This document shows positions 17,302 through 25,336 of a stretch of DNA of 64,000 bases, in pieces. The notes below the pieces were generated by a model. That model was not told the DNA's origin, ran no database searches, and saw nothing but the letters and a program-made list of their open reading frames with translations. Origin of the DNA: Streptomyces formicae (GTDB lineage Bacteria > Actinomycetota > Actinomycetes > Streptomycetales > Streptomycetaceae); contig NZ_CP071872.1 in assembly GCF_022647665.1 (NCBI RefSeq), positions 5,146,001 through 5,210,000 of the forward strand. Direction: 5' to 3'. Made by a program: the position numbers and the translations under genes. Position 1 is the stretch's first letter. Every line of letters starts with the position of its first letter.

Positions 17302-18161
17302 GCCCGGACTCCCTTCGGGTACCAGGTGAAGTAGGCCTCCATGGTGTGGAACAGGTCGAGGGTGTCGACATGGTCGGCCTTGGCGCCCTCGCCGGCGACG
17401 CCCATCATCAGCATGAAGTCCATGAAGCCGTGGGTGGCATTTCCGGGCCGGTGCAGGCTGTCGAGGGTGACCTCGGACAGGCAGCCCTCGATGTCCCCGT
17501 CGGCGATCCACTCGACCGCGCGGCGGTCGAACTCCGGGTCGGGTCCGTGGTCGCCGAACTGGCGCGGGCCACCGAGCTCCAGGGACAGGTGCCCGGTGCC
17601 GATGACGGCGACGCGCTGGTCCGCCGGCCAGCCCTCGATGATCTCGCGGATGCTCCGCCCCAGTTGGACGAAGCGCTTCGGCTGCGGCAGCGGCGGCGCG
17701 AAGATGTTGGTGTAGATCGGCACGATCAGCAGGTCGGCTTCGGGTCGCAGCGTGATGATCGGGCAGGTGATCGAGTGGTCGATCCGCAGCTCGTTGCTGA
17801 AGGCCAGGTCGAAGCCGGCGTCGAGGCCCTGGCGCAGGACGTGGGCGGAGAGCTCCTCGTGCCCCTTCAGGAGCATCTTCGGCAGGCCGAACTCGCGCTC
17901 CTCGTTGTAGAAGTTCGCGTCGTAGAACGGCGCCTTGCCGACCAGAAACTGCGGCATGTTGTCCAGCCACAGCTGGTGGAAGTGGTCGGATCCGACCATG
18001 ACCAGCACATCGGGGCGGGCCCGGGTCAGGGTCTCCCGGAATCTCTCGATCTTCGCGACCCATTCGTCGGCGAACGGCGGTCGGTCCTCGCCGGTCGCCA
18101 TGCTGGCCCGGTAGTAGAAGGGATGATGGGTCGAGGCGATGACCGCAACCAGCTCTGCCAT
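17298..18161 (-). CDS. ligB: Class III extradiol dioxygenase catalytic subunit, LigB-like
   Basis: 287 residues. Cleaves a catechol-type ring (protocatechuate, gallate or a related acid) next to one hydroxyl using Fe(II). Metal and catalytic histidines are visible in IASTHHPFYY (residue about 12), GSDHFHQLW (about 60) and GTGHLSLELGG; acidic ligand probable in ANFYNEEREFG-PIYTN region. ATG 18161 follows GAAGGA. It is the head of ligB-ligA-doxX. The substrate cannot be fixed; the broken neighbours (citryl-CoA-lyase-like, CoA-transferase, MFS) suggest a former complete aromatic-acid pathway. Confidence 0.9.
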   Translation of the reverse strand: MAELVAVIASTHHPFYYRASMATGEDRPPFADEWVAKIERFRETLTRARPDVLVMVGSDHFHQLWLDNMPQFLVGKAPFYDANFYNEEREFGLPKMLLKGHEELSAHVLRQGLDAGFDLAFSNELRIDHSITCPIITLRPEADLLIVPIYTNIFAPPLPQPKRFVQLGRSIREIIEGWPADQRVAVIGTGHLSLELGGPRQFGDHGPDPEFDRRAVEWIADGDIEGCLSEVTLDSLHRPGNATHGFMDFMLMMGVAGEGAKADHVDTLDLFHTMEAYFTWYPKGVRA

Positions 18162-18216
18162 GGTGATTCCTTCATCGGCTGCCATATCGGGTGCTCTGAC
18201 TGGTGCTGCGTAGTGC

Positions 18217-18281
18217 GTCGTCCGGTGGTGTCGTCCCGTGCCGTCGTCCCGTGCCGTCGTCCGGTGCTGTCGTCCGGTCCG
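18217..18281. repeat. 13-bp tandem repeat, five copies
   Basis: Five consecutive 13-base units of the form GTCGTCCSGTGCY start at 18217, 18230, 18243, 18256 and 18269 in the leader region ahead of ligB. Units 2 and 3 are identical. Confidence 0.85.
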
Positions 18282-18324
18282 CTTGTTCGGCGGGGTGCCG
18301 GTGCCCGAAGGACCGCCCCGCGGG

Positions 18325-19155
18325 TCAGTCGCCCGGCGGGGCGACGTACCGGGCGTTGCGGTCGACGGACAGGTAGACGTCCATTCCGAGGGGTGAGCGC
18401 TGCTCCTCGGCGAGGTGACCCAGGAGACCGGCCGCCCGCGCCAGTAGCGCGAAGCCGCGCAACAGGCCGATGGGCAGGCCGAGATCGGCCAGGGCCGCAC
18501 CGCACACCCCGGCGCCGTTGAGCGGGAGGGTGCGGCCGAGGACCTCCGGGTGGACCCGGCCGACGGCCTCGAACAGCCGCAGGTGCGGACCCTTGAGCCC
18601 GTTCTCCTCGGCGATCCCCAGCAGCACCGGTGTCCGGGGTCCTGGACCTTGTGGACGGGGTGCCCGAGTCCCGGGACGAGCCGCCGCTGCGACCGGGCCG
18701 CCCGCACCGTCTCCAGCGCCAGCTCGTCCCAGCCCGTGTCGTCGCCGTCGGCGGGCAGCCGTCCCTCGTGCGCGGGTCACGACCTCGTGCAGGAACGCGC
18801 CGCAGTCCTCGGTCACCCCGAGGAAGCGCGAGCCGCCGCCGAGCAGACCGGCCGCGAGCGCCCCCTGCACGGAGTCCGGAGCGGACAGGTACGTCAGCCG
18901 GGCCGCGATCGCGGTCGGGGTGAATCCGTGGTCGGCCAGGGCGACGAGGACGGCCTCGAAGACGCGGACCTCGCCCGGTTCCGGGCGGCGCTGGGTGACC
19001 AGCCACAAGGCCAGCTCACCGAAGCCGACCTTGCCCATCAGCTCGCCGGCCAGGTCGTGGCCGAGCAGGGTGATGGTGCTGGCGTCCGACGTGCCCAGCG
19101 AGGTCGGGTACGAGGGCGGGTACTGCGGCGGTCGGCCGGTCGCCGGTCGCTCCAC
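18325..19155 (-). CDS. Citryl-CoA lyase-like protein, doubly frameshifted
   Basis: As assembled, 276 residues with no stop, but only the ends look like a citrate-synthase-fold citryl-CoA lyase (TLLGHDLAGELMGKVGFGELAL; LFLGVTEDCGAFLHEVV-type strand; GAALADLGLPIGLLRGFALLAR). Between about 18774 and 18640 the conserved frame is different: there the expected GLGHPVHKVQDP active-site motif is encoded in another frame. One extra base near GGG 18774-18776 and one missing near GGGG 18636-18639 explain this, leaving about 45 wrong residues. GTG 19155 follows AAGGAG. Known relatives split citryl-CoA-type thioesters to acetyl-CoA and a keto acid. Confidence 0.75.
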   Translation of the reverse strand: MERPATGRPPQYPPSYPTSLGTSDASTITLLGHDLAGELMGKVGFGELALWLVTQRRPEPGEVRVFEAVLVALADHGFTPTAIAARLTYLSAPDSVQGALAAGLLGGGSRFLGVTEDCGAFLHEVVTRARGTAARRRRRHGLGRAGAGDGAGGPVAAAARPGTRAPRPQGPGPRTPVLLGIAEENGLKGPHLRLFEAVGRVHPEVLGRTLPLNGAGVCGAALADLGLPIGLLRGFALLARAAGLLGHLAEEQRSPLGMDVYLSVDRNARYVAPPGD

Positions 19156-19210
19156 GGTGCTGCTCCTTCGGTCCGGGGCCGGCAGCGGCCTCGACGGGTT
19201 CGGCGACTGT

Positions 19211-19843
19211 TCAGCCGCGCGGGGCCGCGAGCCAGGCGCGCAGCTCGGCGCCATGCGCGTCCAGGCCCGGCGGGGGCAGCCGGTAGCGCGGCGGAGTGAC
19301 CGAGAACGAGATCGGATGCCGCACCGTCGGTACGGCCGCGTCCCCCTCGCCGACGACGACCACCGGGTCGAGGCCCACTTCCTCGGCGAACGCGACGCCT
19401 TCGTCGATGGTGTTGATGGGCGCGCACGGCACACCCGCGGCGAGCAGCTCGTGGAACAGGTCCTTCTTGGTGCGCGTTGCCAGGCGCTCCACCAGCAGTG
19501 GCCGCAGCTCTGCGCGATGGGCGGTGCGGTCCTGGTTGCGGGCGAAGCGCGGGTCGCCCGGGAGGTCGGGGACCCCGAGCACCTCGCACAGCCTCGCGAA
19601 CTGGCCGTCGTTGCCGGCGATGACGATGAGTTCGCCGTCGGCGACGGGCAGCGGCTCGTACGGGAACAGACTCGGGTGGGCGTTGCCCATCCGGTGGGGG
19701 ACGTCGCCGCCCGCCACATAGGCGCTGGAGTGGTTGACCAGGCCGGAGAGCGCGGACGAGAGCAGGTTGACCTCGATGTGCTGGCCGGTGCCGGTCAGGT
19801 CGCGGTGGTGCAGGGCGGCGAGGATGCCGATCGTGGCGTGCAG
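19211..19843 (-). pseudogene. CaiB/BaiF CoA-transferase, 5' truncated
   Basis: Only the C-terminal about 210 residues of a class III (CaiB/BaiF) CoA-transferase remain: from LHATIGILAALHHRDLTGTG through GNAHPSLFPYEPLPVADG to the stop at 19211. The N-terminal half, with the catalytic aspartate and CoA-binding region, is gone; upstream sequence changes abruptly at about 19844 into an MFS gene on the other strand. It is 55 bp upstream of the lyase-like gene, so it would have headed that operon. Non-functional as it stands. Confidence 0.88.
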
Positions 19844-20745
19844 GGCTGGTCTCCGGTGTCGGCGAAGGGATGCAGGCCACGGCCCTGTACGCGGTCGTCG
19901 GCGCCTTCTTCTTCCACCGCCGGGCCGTCGCCGCCGGTGTGGTCGGAGTCGCCTTCGGCGCGGGTGTCTTCCTCGGCCCCCTCGTCGGCAACGGGATCGC
20001 CGGGGCATGGGGCGACTGGCGCGGGCCGTTCTTCGTCTTCGCGGCGGCCGGCCTGGTGGTGGCCCTGCTCATCGCCATCGGCGTCAGCCGGACGATGACC
20101 GAGTCGGTCACCGGCACGACGGCCTCGACGACGGACTACGGATACGTGCCGGCCAGTCCCTTCAACCGCAACACCCTCGGCATCGGCATCGCGTGCGCGG
20201 TGTCCGGGCTGGTGTTCTACGGATTCCTCGGTCTGTATCCGACGTTCCTGCGCGAACACCTCGGCTTCGGCGCCGGGCAAGCGGCCCTGGCCGTCTCCTT
20301 CTCGGGGTTCGGGGCGATGATGGCGCTGCCGGCCGGCTGGCTGGGCGACCGCTTCAACCAGCGCAACCTGCTCGGCCTCGCCTTCCTCGCCACCTCCGCG
20401 ACCGCGACGCTGACCTATCAGTACGCCACCTCGGCCCCGGCCCAGTACGTGCTCGCCTTCCTCATGGGTGCCTTCGCCAGCGGCTTCCTCTTCACCAACT
20501 GCACCACCGCCATGCAGCGGGCGGTCCGTCCCGAGCACGTCGGACGCGGCTCCGGGCTGTTCATGCTGACCTACTACGTGGCCGCGGCGTTCTCGGGGCT
20601 GCTCTTCGCCCGGCTGGTCGACGAGTTCGGCTGGGGCGGCGCCGGTCTGTGGCAGCTCACGGTCCTGCCCGCACTGGGCATCGCCGGCCTCGCCCTGGTC
20701 GACACATCGCGCATGGTGGTGCCGCGCCGCCCTGCCGCCGGTTGA
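19844..20745 (+). pseudogene. MFS transporter, 5' truncated
   Basis: The reading frame opens inside a conserved MFS helix 4 motif (SGVGEGMQATALYAVVGAFF) instead of at the N-terminus, so roughly the first 110 residues (three helices) are missing. The rest, about 300 residues with eight helices, is intact to the TGA at 20743. ATG 19870 is present by chance within the motif and has no ribosome site. It is head-to-head with the truncated CoA-transferase: one deletion removed both 5' ends and their shared promoter. Probably an aromatic-acid or organic-acid permease originally. Confidence 0.88.
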
Positions 20746-20752
20746 GCCGCGC

Positions 20753-22111
20753 TCAGCGGATTCCCAGCTCCCGCAGTACGCGCTGCTGACCCGCGGTCGG
20801 GCCGGTGGGCCAGTAGAGGTACGCGACGCCTCCCGTACCGCTTCTGACGTTGCCGTTCGCGTCGTACCGCTTCGTGCGCAGCCAGATGTTCTCCCATTCG
20901 CGGCGACGGTAGACCCGGCGCACGGCCTCGTTGCTCGGCGAGGCCGGATCGTTCGCGATCACGTCTCCGGCGGCAGTGAAACCGATGACGGTCATGAGAT
21001 GGCCGGCGGTGCCGTAACCGGCGCCGGTGAGCTCCTCCTTCAGGAAGGACTGCGACGTTATGGCCGGGATTCCGGCGCCGACGAGCCTCTCCAGCTCGTC
21101 CAGCGAGTGCAGCCGGGTCACGACGGCGTTCATGTCCCGGTACGTGGCCGCGTAGGCCGCGTTGAAGGGCCAGTTGCCGCAGCCTTCGTACTGGTAGTCG
21201 TAGGTGTGCCGGGCCGCGTGGCAGACCTGCGGGTCGGCGAAGGCCGGGTCGACCCAGGCGAGGTCGGCGGCGGTCGGCTTCCGGCCCCAGTACTCGATGA
21301 TCATCTGGGAGGAGGTGGGGCTGCACCACGCCTCGCCGCCGTTGTCGTACTCCGGGTACTGGCCGACGTGCGTGTTCTGCGAATAGCGCGGCACGGCCAG
21401 CTCGCGGGCGAGGCGGGGCGTGGACGCGGGCACGGTGAAGCGGTCCGGGACGGCGGACGCCATGGCCCCGATGCGCCAGACGGTGGGGGTGAGCTTCGTG
21501 CCGGGCTTGCGGAAGAGCGTGAGCCGCAGCCGGTAAGAGCCGAGCCGGAGCCCGCTCGCCGGGTCGTCGAGCGAGAGGGTGTCGGTCCAGATGGTGCTCC
21601 TGCCGTCGGTCTGGTCGTCGACGGAGGTGCGGCGGATGTCGGTGGCGCCGTCGCCCGAGGTCCAGCGGCCCATGACGAACCAGGGGGTCGCGGTGCCGTC
21701 CGAGTACGTGCCCGAGAGCTCCGCCTGCAGCCAGGTGCCGGCCGGGGTGCGGGCGTTCCAGGAGGCGATGACCTCGGTCGCCGGGACCCGGGGACGGTGC
21801 ACGGGCGAGGTCCACGTGGCGTGCTCCCAGACCGCCGTCTTCCCCGTGTGCGGATCCGCGTACTCGACGCGGCCCACGGGCGAGGCGATCACCAGCGCGG
21901 GGCGGTGGCCCGCGACGGCACGGGTGCCCGCCCGGGTGCCCTGCGACCAGTCGGGGTACGAGCTCCAGAAGCGGTTGTCGACGAGGGGGCCGTCCGCGGC
22001 GGCTGCCGGGGAGGGGGCCGTGGCGGACGCCGAGGATGCCGACGCCGCACCGGCAGCGGCTGCGGCGAGTGCGGCGGTCAGGACGGCTCTGCGCGAAGCG
22101 GCTCTGGTCAT
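20753..22111 (-). CDS. Secreted C39-like cysteine peptidase
   Basis: 452 residues. A twin-arginine signal (ASRRAVLTAALAAAAAGAAS) directs export. Residues about 60-230 form a beta-rich domain; the C-terminal part is a papain-like C39-family fold with catalytic Cys in GGEAWCSPTSSQMII, His in TAGHLMTVIGF and Asp in IANDPASPS. Export and the fold suggest extracellular peptide or peptidoglycan-crosslink cleavage; the substrate is unknown. GGAGG sits right before ATG 22111. Divergent from the kinase gene across a gap with palindromes. The stop is 7 bp from the truncated MFS stop. Confidence 0.86.
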   Translation of the reverse strand: MTRAASRRAVLTAALAAAAAGAASASSASATAPSPAAAADGPLVDNRFWSSYPDWSQGTRAGTRAVAGHRPALVIASPVGRVEYADPHTGKTAVWEHATWTSPVHRPRVPATEVIASWNARTPAGTWLQAELSGTYSDGTATPWFVMGRWTSGDGATDIRRTSVDDQTDGRSTIWTDTLSLDDPASGLRLGSYRLRLTLFRKPGTKLTPTVWRIGAMASAVPDRFTVPASTPRLARELAVPRYSQNTHVGQYPEYDNGGEAWCSPTSSQMIIEYWGRKPTAADLAWVDPAFADPQVCHAARHTYDYQYEGCGNWPFNAAYAATYRDMNAVVTRLHSLDELERLVGAGIPAITSQSFLKEELTGAGYGTAGHLMTVIGFTAAGDVIANDPASPSNEAVRRVYRRREWENIWLRTKRYDANGNVRSGTGGVAYLYWPTGPTAGQQRVLRELGIR

Positions 22112-22131
22112 GGAACCTCCGTCTTCCGTCT

Positions 22132-22187
22132 CGTGTGCGTCAGCCTCGTGTGCGGGTCAGCCTCGTGTGCTCGTGTGCGTCAGCGCG
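22132..22187. repeat. Short GTGTGCGTCAGCCTC direct repeats
   Basis: Three to four imperfect 15-18-base copies built on GTGTGCG(GG)TCAGC lie directly upstream of the peptidase gene, in its leader. Confidence 0.7.
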
Positions 22188-22260
22188 TTCGAGGCGCGGG
22201 AGTGGGGCAACTATCCCGGCTCCGGGAGGGCTTCTGCCAGAGACTCGCGCGAGCCGCGCC

Positions 22261-22283
22261 GACCAATATTGGTCTCGACCAGT
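22261..22283. promoter_or_regulatory. Overlapping palindromes, DasR-site-like
   Basis: A perfect 14-base palindrome GACCAATATTGGTC (22261-22274) shares its right half with ATTGGTCTCGACCAGT (22268-22283), which differs at two positions from the DasR consensus ASTGGTCTAGACCAST. Three GACCA half-sites thus lie in tandem between the divergent peptidase and kinase genes. Confidence 0.5.
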
Positions 22284-22340
22284 GGCATGACCTGCGACGG
22301 CCTCGGCCGCGCGGCCGAGGCGCCCCTTAGGGTGGCAGCC

Positions 22341-22994
22341 ATGGACCCCGCCGCTCCCCCCGACCGCCTCGATCCCGGCCGCGCCGCCGCCGGACTGCGC
22401 GCGCTGCCACCGTCCTGCGGCCCGGTGCGGCTGATCGCAGTCGACGGGCACGCGGGCTCCGGGAAGAGCACCTTCTCGGCACTGCTGGCCGAGGCACTCG
22501 GCGGCGCTCCCGTGCTCCATCTCGACGATCTGGCCACGCACGAGGAACTCTTCGCATGGACCGGGCGGTTGCTCGACCAGGTGATCGGCCCTCTGGCCCG
22601 GGGCGAGAGCGCGCGCTACGAGCCGTACGACTGGCATCTGCGCCGCTTCGGCGCGCCGCGCCCGCTGCCCGCCGCACCGGTCGTCCTCGTCGAAGGCGTC
22701 GGGGCGGGCCGCCGGGCGCTGCGGCCCCATCTCGCCCGGCTGCTCTGGATGGACCGGGGCCCGCACGAGTCCTGGGCGCGCGGCCGCTTCCGGGACGGAC
22801 CGGAGCTCGCCGACTTCTGGGACGAGTGGACCGTGGCGGAGAGCCGCCATTTCGCCGGCGATCCCTCGCGCCCCTTCGCCGACACCCTGGTACGGGAGTG
22901 GCGTGAGGGGTACGAGTGGCTGCCGGGACCTGGTGCGACAGCAGGAGCGAACCACTTCCTCACGGAACGTGACCGGCCCGCACGCCCGTACTGA
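22341..22994 (+). CDS. P-loop kinase, uridine-kinase-like
   Basis: 217 residues. The Walker A motif is VDGHAGSGKST (about residue 36), with LHLDDLATHEELF after it, as in nucleoside/uridine kinase-like proteins, and VVLVEGVGAGRRALRP as a Walker B-like strand. The lid region holds basic residues (RDGPELADFWDEWTVAE). It is cytoplasmic. The natural substrate is unknown. ATG 22341 follows GGGTGGCAGCC. Divergent from the secreted peptidase; a candidate small-RNA gene follows 40 bp after its stop. Confidence 0.82.
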   Translation: MDPAAPPDRLDPGRAAAGLRALPPSCGPVRLIAVDGHAGSGKSTFSALLAEALGGAPVLHLDDLATHEELFAWTGRLLDQVIGPLARGESARYEPYDWHLRRFGAPRPLPAAPVVLVEGVGAGRRALRPHLARLLWMDRGPHESWARGRFRDGPELADFWDEWTVAESRHFAGDPSRPFADTLVREWREGYEWLPGPGATAGANHFLTERDRPARPY

Positions 22995-23033
22995 GCAGTC
23001 GGAAATCCACTCCGTCGAGTGCCCCAACTCCGC

Positions 23034-23063
23034 TTGACCCAAGGGCCATACAGGTCTTACGTT
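23034..23063 (+). promoter_or_regulatory. Promoter of candidate small RNA
   Basis: TTGACC (23034-23039) and TACGTT (23058-23063) are 18 bases apart, a good match to a main-sigma-factor promoter. No reading frame with a ribosome site follows before the terminator at 23114-23138. Confidence 0.65.
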
Positions 23064-23069
23064 CTCAAT

Positions 23070-23138
23070 GTGCGGCTTTCAGGAGCCGCCCAGACGCGAG
23101 GCCCCCGGTTGTTCCCCCGTGATCGGGGGCTTCGTTCT
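23070..23138 (+). ncRNA. Candidate small RNA, about 70 nt
   Basis: Predicted from promoter to terminator. Hairpin 1: GCGGCT (23072-23077) with AGCCGC (23084-23089). Hairpin 2: CCCCCG (23114-23119), loop TGAT, CGGGGG (23124-23129), then CTTCGTTCT. A second left arm, GCCCCCG at 23101-23107, could pair with the same right arm, so two structures compete. It could be a free small RNA or an attenuated leader of the AAA+ gene 230 bp downstream. Confidence 0.55.
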
Positions 23139-23365
23139 GCCCGCGCCCCGCTCCCCCGGCGTCGCAGACACCACCCTGTGCTCACCCAGGGTCACCGTCC
23201 GACGGACGCCCTTCTCACCCTCGCGCCACCCTTAATCACCCACCCCTGCGCAGGTACGATGCCCTTCGGTGCGGTCAATTCCCGTCCGCGAGAAGGTGGT
23301 TCAGCACGCTCCGACGGGCGCCCGCCCGGCGGGAGGTCACGGGGGCACGGTATGTGGGGGACCCG

Positions 23366-25285
23366 ATGGACATCGGCACGCAGGGCGCGTCGGCGCCGGC
23401 CGACCTCGCCTGGGTGCGCGGCGTGGACGCCTACACCATGGGCGCGTATCCGCAGGCGGAGGAGGAGTTCAGGACCGCGGTGCGGCTCGACCCCGGAATG
23501 GCGGACGGCTGGCTCGGTCTGCACGCGCTGCGCGTCGACACCACGACCGCGCTGCTGCGGATGTACCGCAACCGGGAGCGCTTCGGCGAGCAGCGGGCCC
23601 GGCACCGGCGCACGCTGAACTCCTGGTACTGGCTGGGCTGGTGGGTGCAGCCGGTGCTGGAGAACCCGCGCGATCTCTTACTCGCACACGCCTCGCACTG
23701 GCTGGACGGGCGCCATGTGCCCGAACTCGACCGGGCGCTCGCCGGGCTGCCGCCTGTCGACACGGACCCGCAGGTCCGCTTCCTGCACGCCTGCCGGGCC
23801 TACCTGGTCAAGGACTGGGAGCAGCTCGTGCGGCACACCGAGCCGCTCGTCAACGATCCGCTGCTCGGCATCGAGGCCGGGCTCTTCGGCGGCATGGCGC
23901 GGGTCCGGCTGGAGATGTACGGGCAGGCCGAGCCACTGCTGTCCGCGGCGCTGATGCGGTGTCGCAGCGAGCAGCCGCAGCGCAAGGAGCTGCGCTACTG
24001 GCTGGCGCGCGCCCATGAGGGCACCGGGCGCAGCGCGGCGGCCCTGCCGCTGTACCGGGCGGTGCACCGGGTCGATCCGGCGTTCATGGACACCGCGGCG
24101 CGGCTCGCGGCGATCGCGGAGTACGACGGCATCGACGGGCCCGACGAGCCGGCCGGGCTGGCCGCGGTGTCCCTGGCGGGCGCGGGCGCCGGCTCGGGCG
24201 GGGGCTTCGGCCAGGACGCGGTGGACGCGCAGGCCGATGCGGAGCCGCCGGCCGGGCCGGAGCCCCGCTTCGGCCCCGAGCCGCAGCCGCAGTTCGGCGC
24301 GGTGGCCCCGGCCGGTCCGGCCGACGGCGTACGGGAGAAGGCGGGCATGCCGCCTCAGGCGGCGCCCGCGCAGTACGCGTCGGGCCCCACGGACCCGGTG
24401 CTGCTGGCCGACGCGCTGGCCGAGCTTGAGCGCATGGTGGGCCTGGAGCCGGTGAAACGGCAGGTGAAGGCGCTTTCGGCGCAGCTGAACATGGCCCGGC
24501 TGCGGGCCGCGCAGGGCCTGCCGGTGCAGCCCCCGAAACGCCATTTCGTCTTCTCGGGCCCCTCCGGCACCGGCAAGACGACCGTCGCGCGCATCCTCGG
24601 CCGCGTCTTCTACGCGCTGGGGCTGCTGGGCGGCGACCACCTGGTGGAGGCTCAGCGGGCCGACCTGGTGGGCGAGTTCCTGGGCCAGACCGCGGTGAAG
24701 GCCAACGAGCTGATCGACTCCGCGCTCGGCGGGGTGCTCTTCGTCGACGAGGCGTACGCCCTGTCCAACACGGGCTACAGCAAGGGCGACGCCTACGGGG
24801 ACGAGGCGCTCCAGGTGCTGCTGAAGCGTGCCGAGGACAACCGCGACCACCTGGTGGTCATCCTCGCGGGCTACCCGGAGGGCATGGACCGGCTCCTCGC
24901 CGCCAACCCCGGGCTGTCCTCGCGGTTCACGACCCGCGTCGACTTCCCCTCGTACCGCCCGCTGGAGCTCACCGCGATCGGCGAGGTGCTCGCGGCGGCC
25001 AACGGCGACCTGTGGGACGAGGAGGCGCTGGACGAGCTGCGCTCGATCAGCGGGCATGTGGTGGACCAGGGGTGGATCGACGAGCTCGGCAACGGGCGGT
25101 TCCTGCGCACGCTCTACGAGAAGAGCTGCGCGTACCGGGACCTGCGGCTCTCGGGATACGCCGGTACCCCCACCCGGGAGGATCTGGCCACCCTGCGGCT
25201 GCCGGACCTGATGCAGGCGTACGGGGAGGTCCTGTCGGGCCGCGGCCCGGTGGACCGCGGCCCGCAGGACCCGACGGGGCCCTGA
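23366..25285 (+). CDS. EccA/CbbX-like AAA+ ATPase with TPR domain
   Basis: 639 residues. Residues about 10-270 are helical repeats of the kind seen in the N-terminal domain of EccA; a Gly/Pro/Ala-rich linker follows (about 270-345), then a CbxX/CfqX-type AAA+ domain: Walker A FSGPSGTGKTT, pore/FLGQTAVKANEL, Walker B GVLFVDEAYAL, sensor region VVILAGYPEGMDRLL, arginine finger NPGLSSRF. Known relatives are the type VII secretion ATPase EccA and the Rubisco activase CbbX; no secretion genes are here. Codon 105 is TTA (23678-23680), so translation should need the bldA tRNA. ATG 23366 was chosen over GTG 23354. Confidence 0.87.
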   Translation: MDIGTQGASAPADLAWVRGVDAYTMGAYPQAEEEFRTAVRLDPGMADGWLGLHALRVDTTTALLRMYRNRERFGEQRARHRRTLNSWYWLGWWVQPVLENPRDLLLAHASHWLDGRHVPELDRALAGLPPVDTDPQVRFLHACRAYLVKDWEQLVRHTEPLVNDPLLGIEAGLFGGMARVRLEMYGQAEPLLSAALMRCRSEQPQRKELRYWLARAHEGTGRSAAALPLYRAVHRVDPAFMDTAARLAAIAEYDGIDGPDEPAGLAAVSLAGAGAGSGGGFGQDAVDAQADAEPPAGPEPRFGPEPQPQFGAVAPAGPADGVREKAGMPPQAAPAQYASGPTDPVLLADALAELERMVGLEPVKRQVKALSAQLNMARLRAAQGLPVQPPKRHFVFSGPSGTGKTTVARILGRVFYALGLLGGDHLVEAQRADLVGEFLGQTAVKANELIDSALGGVLFVDEAYALSNTGYSKGDAYGDEALQVLLKRAEDNRDHLVVILAGYPEGMDRLLAANPGLSSRFTTRVDFPSYRPLELTAIGEVLAAANGDLWDEEALDELRSISGHVVDQGWIDELGNGRFLRTLYEKSCAYRDLRLSGYAGTPTREDLATLRLPDLMQAYGEVLSGRGPVDRGPQDPTGP

Positions 25286-25289
25286 GGGC

Positions 25290-25319
25290 GGGCGCCCGGG
25301 GCTGAGCCCCGAGCGCCCC
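25290..25319. terminator. Bidirectional terminator between AAA+ and CorC genes
   Basis: GGGCGCCCGGGGC and GCCCCGAGCGCCC pair with one bulge around GAG (25290-25319), midway in the 51-bp gap between convergent genes. Confidence 0.75.
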
Positions 25320-25336
25320 TCAGGCCGCTCCCGCCG

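Noticed and set aside
22995..23365. tRNA gene
   Set aside because: The hairpins near 23072-23130 do not form a cloverleaf and there is no CCA-type acceptor or T-loop sequence.
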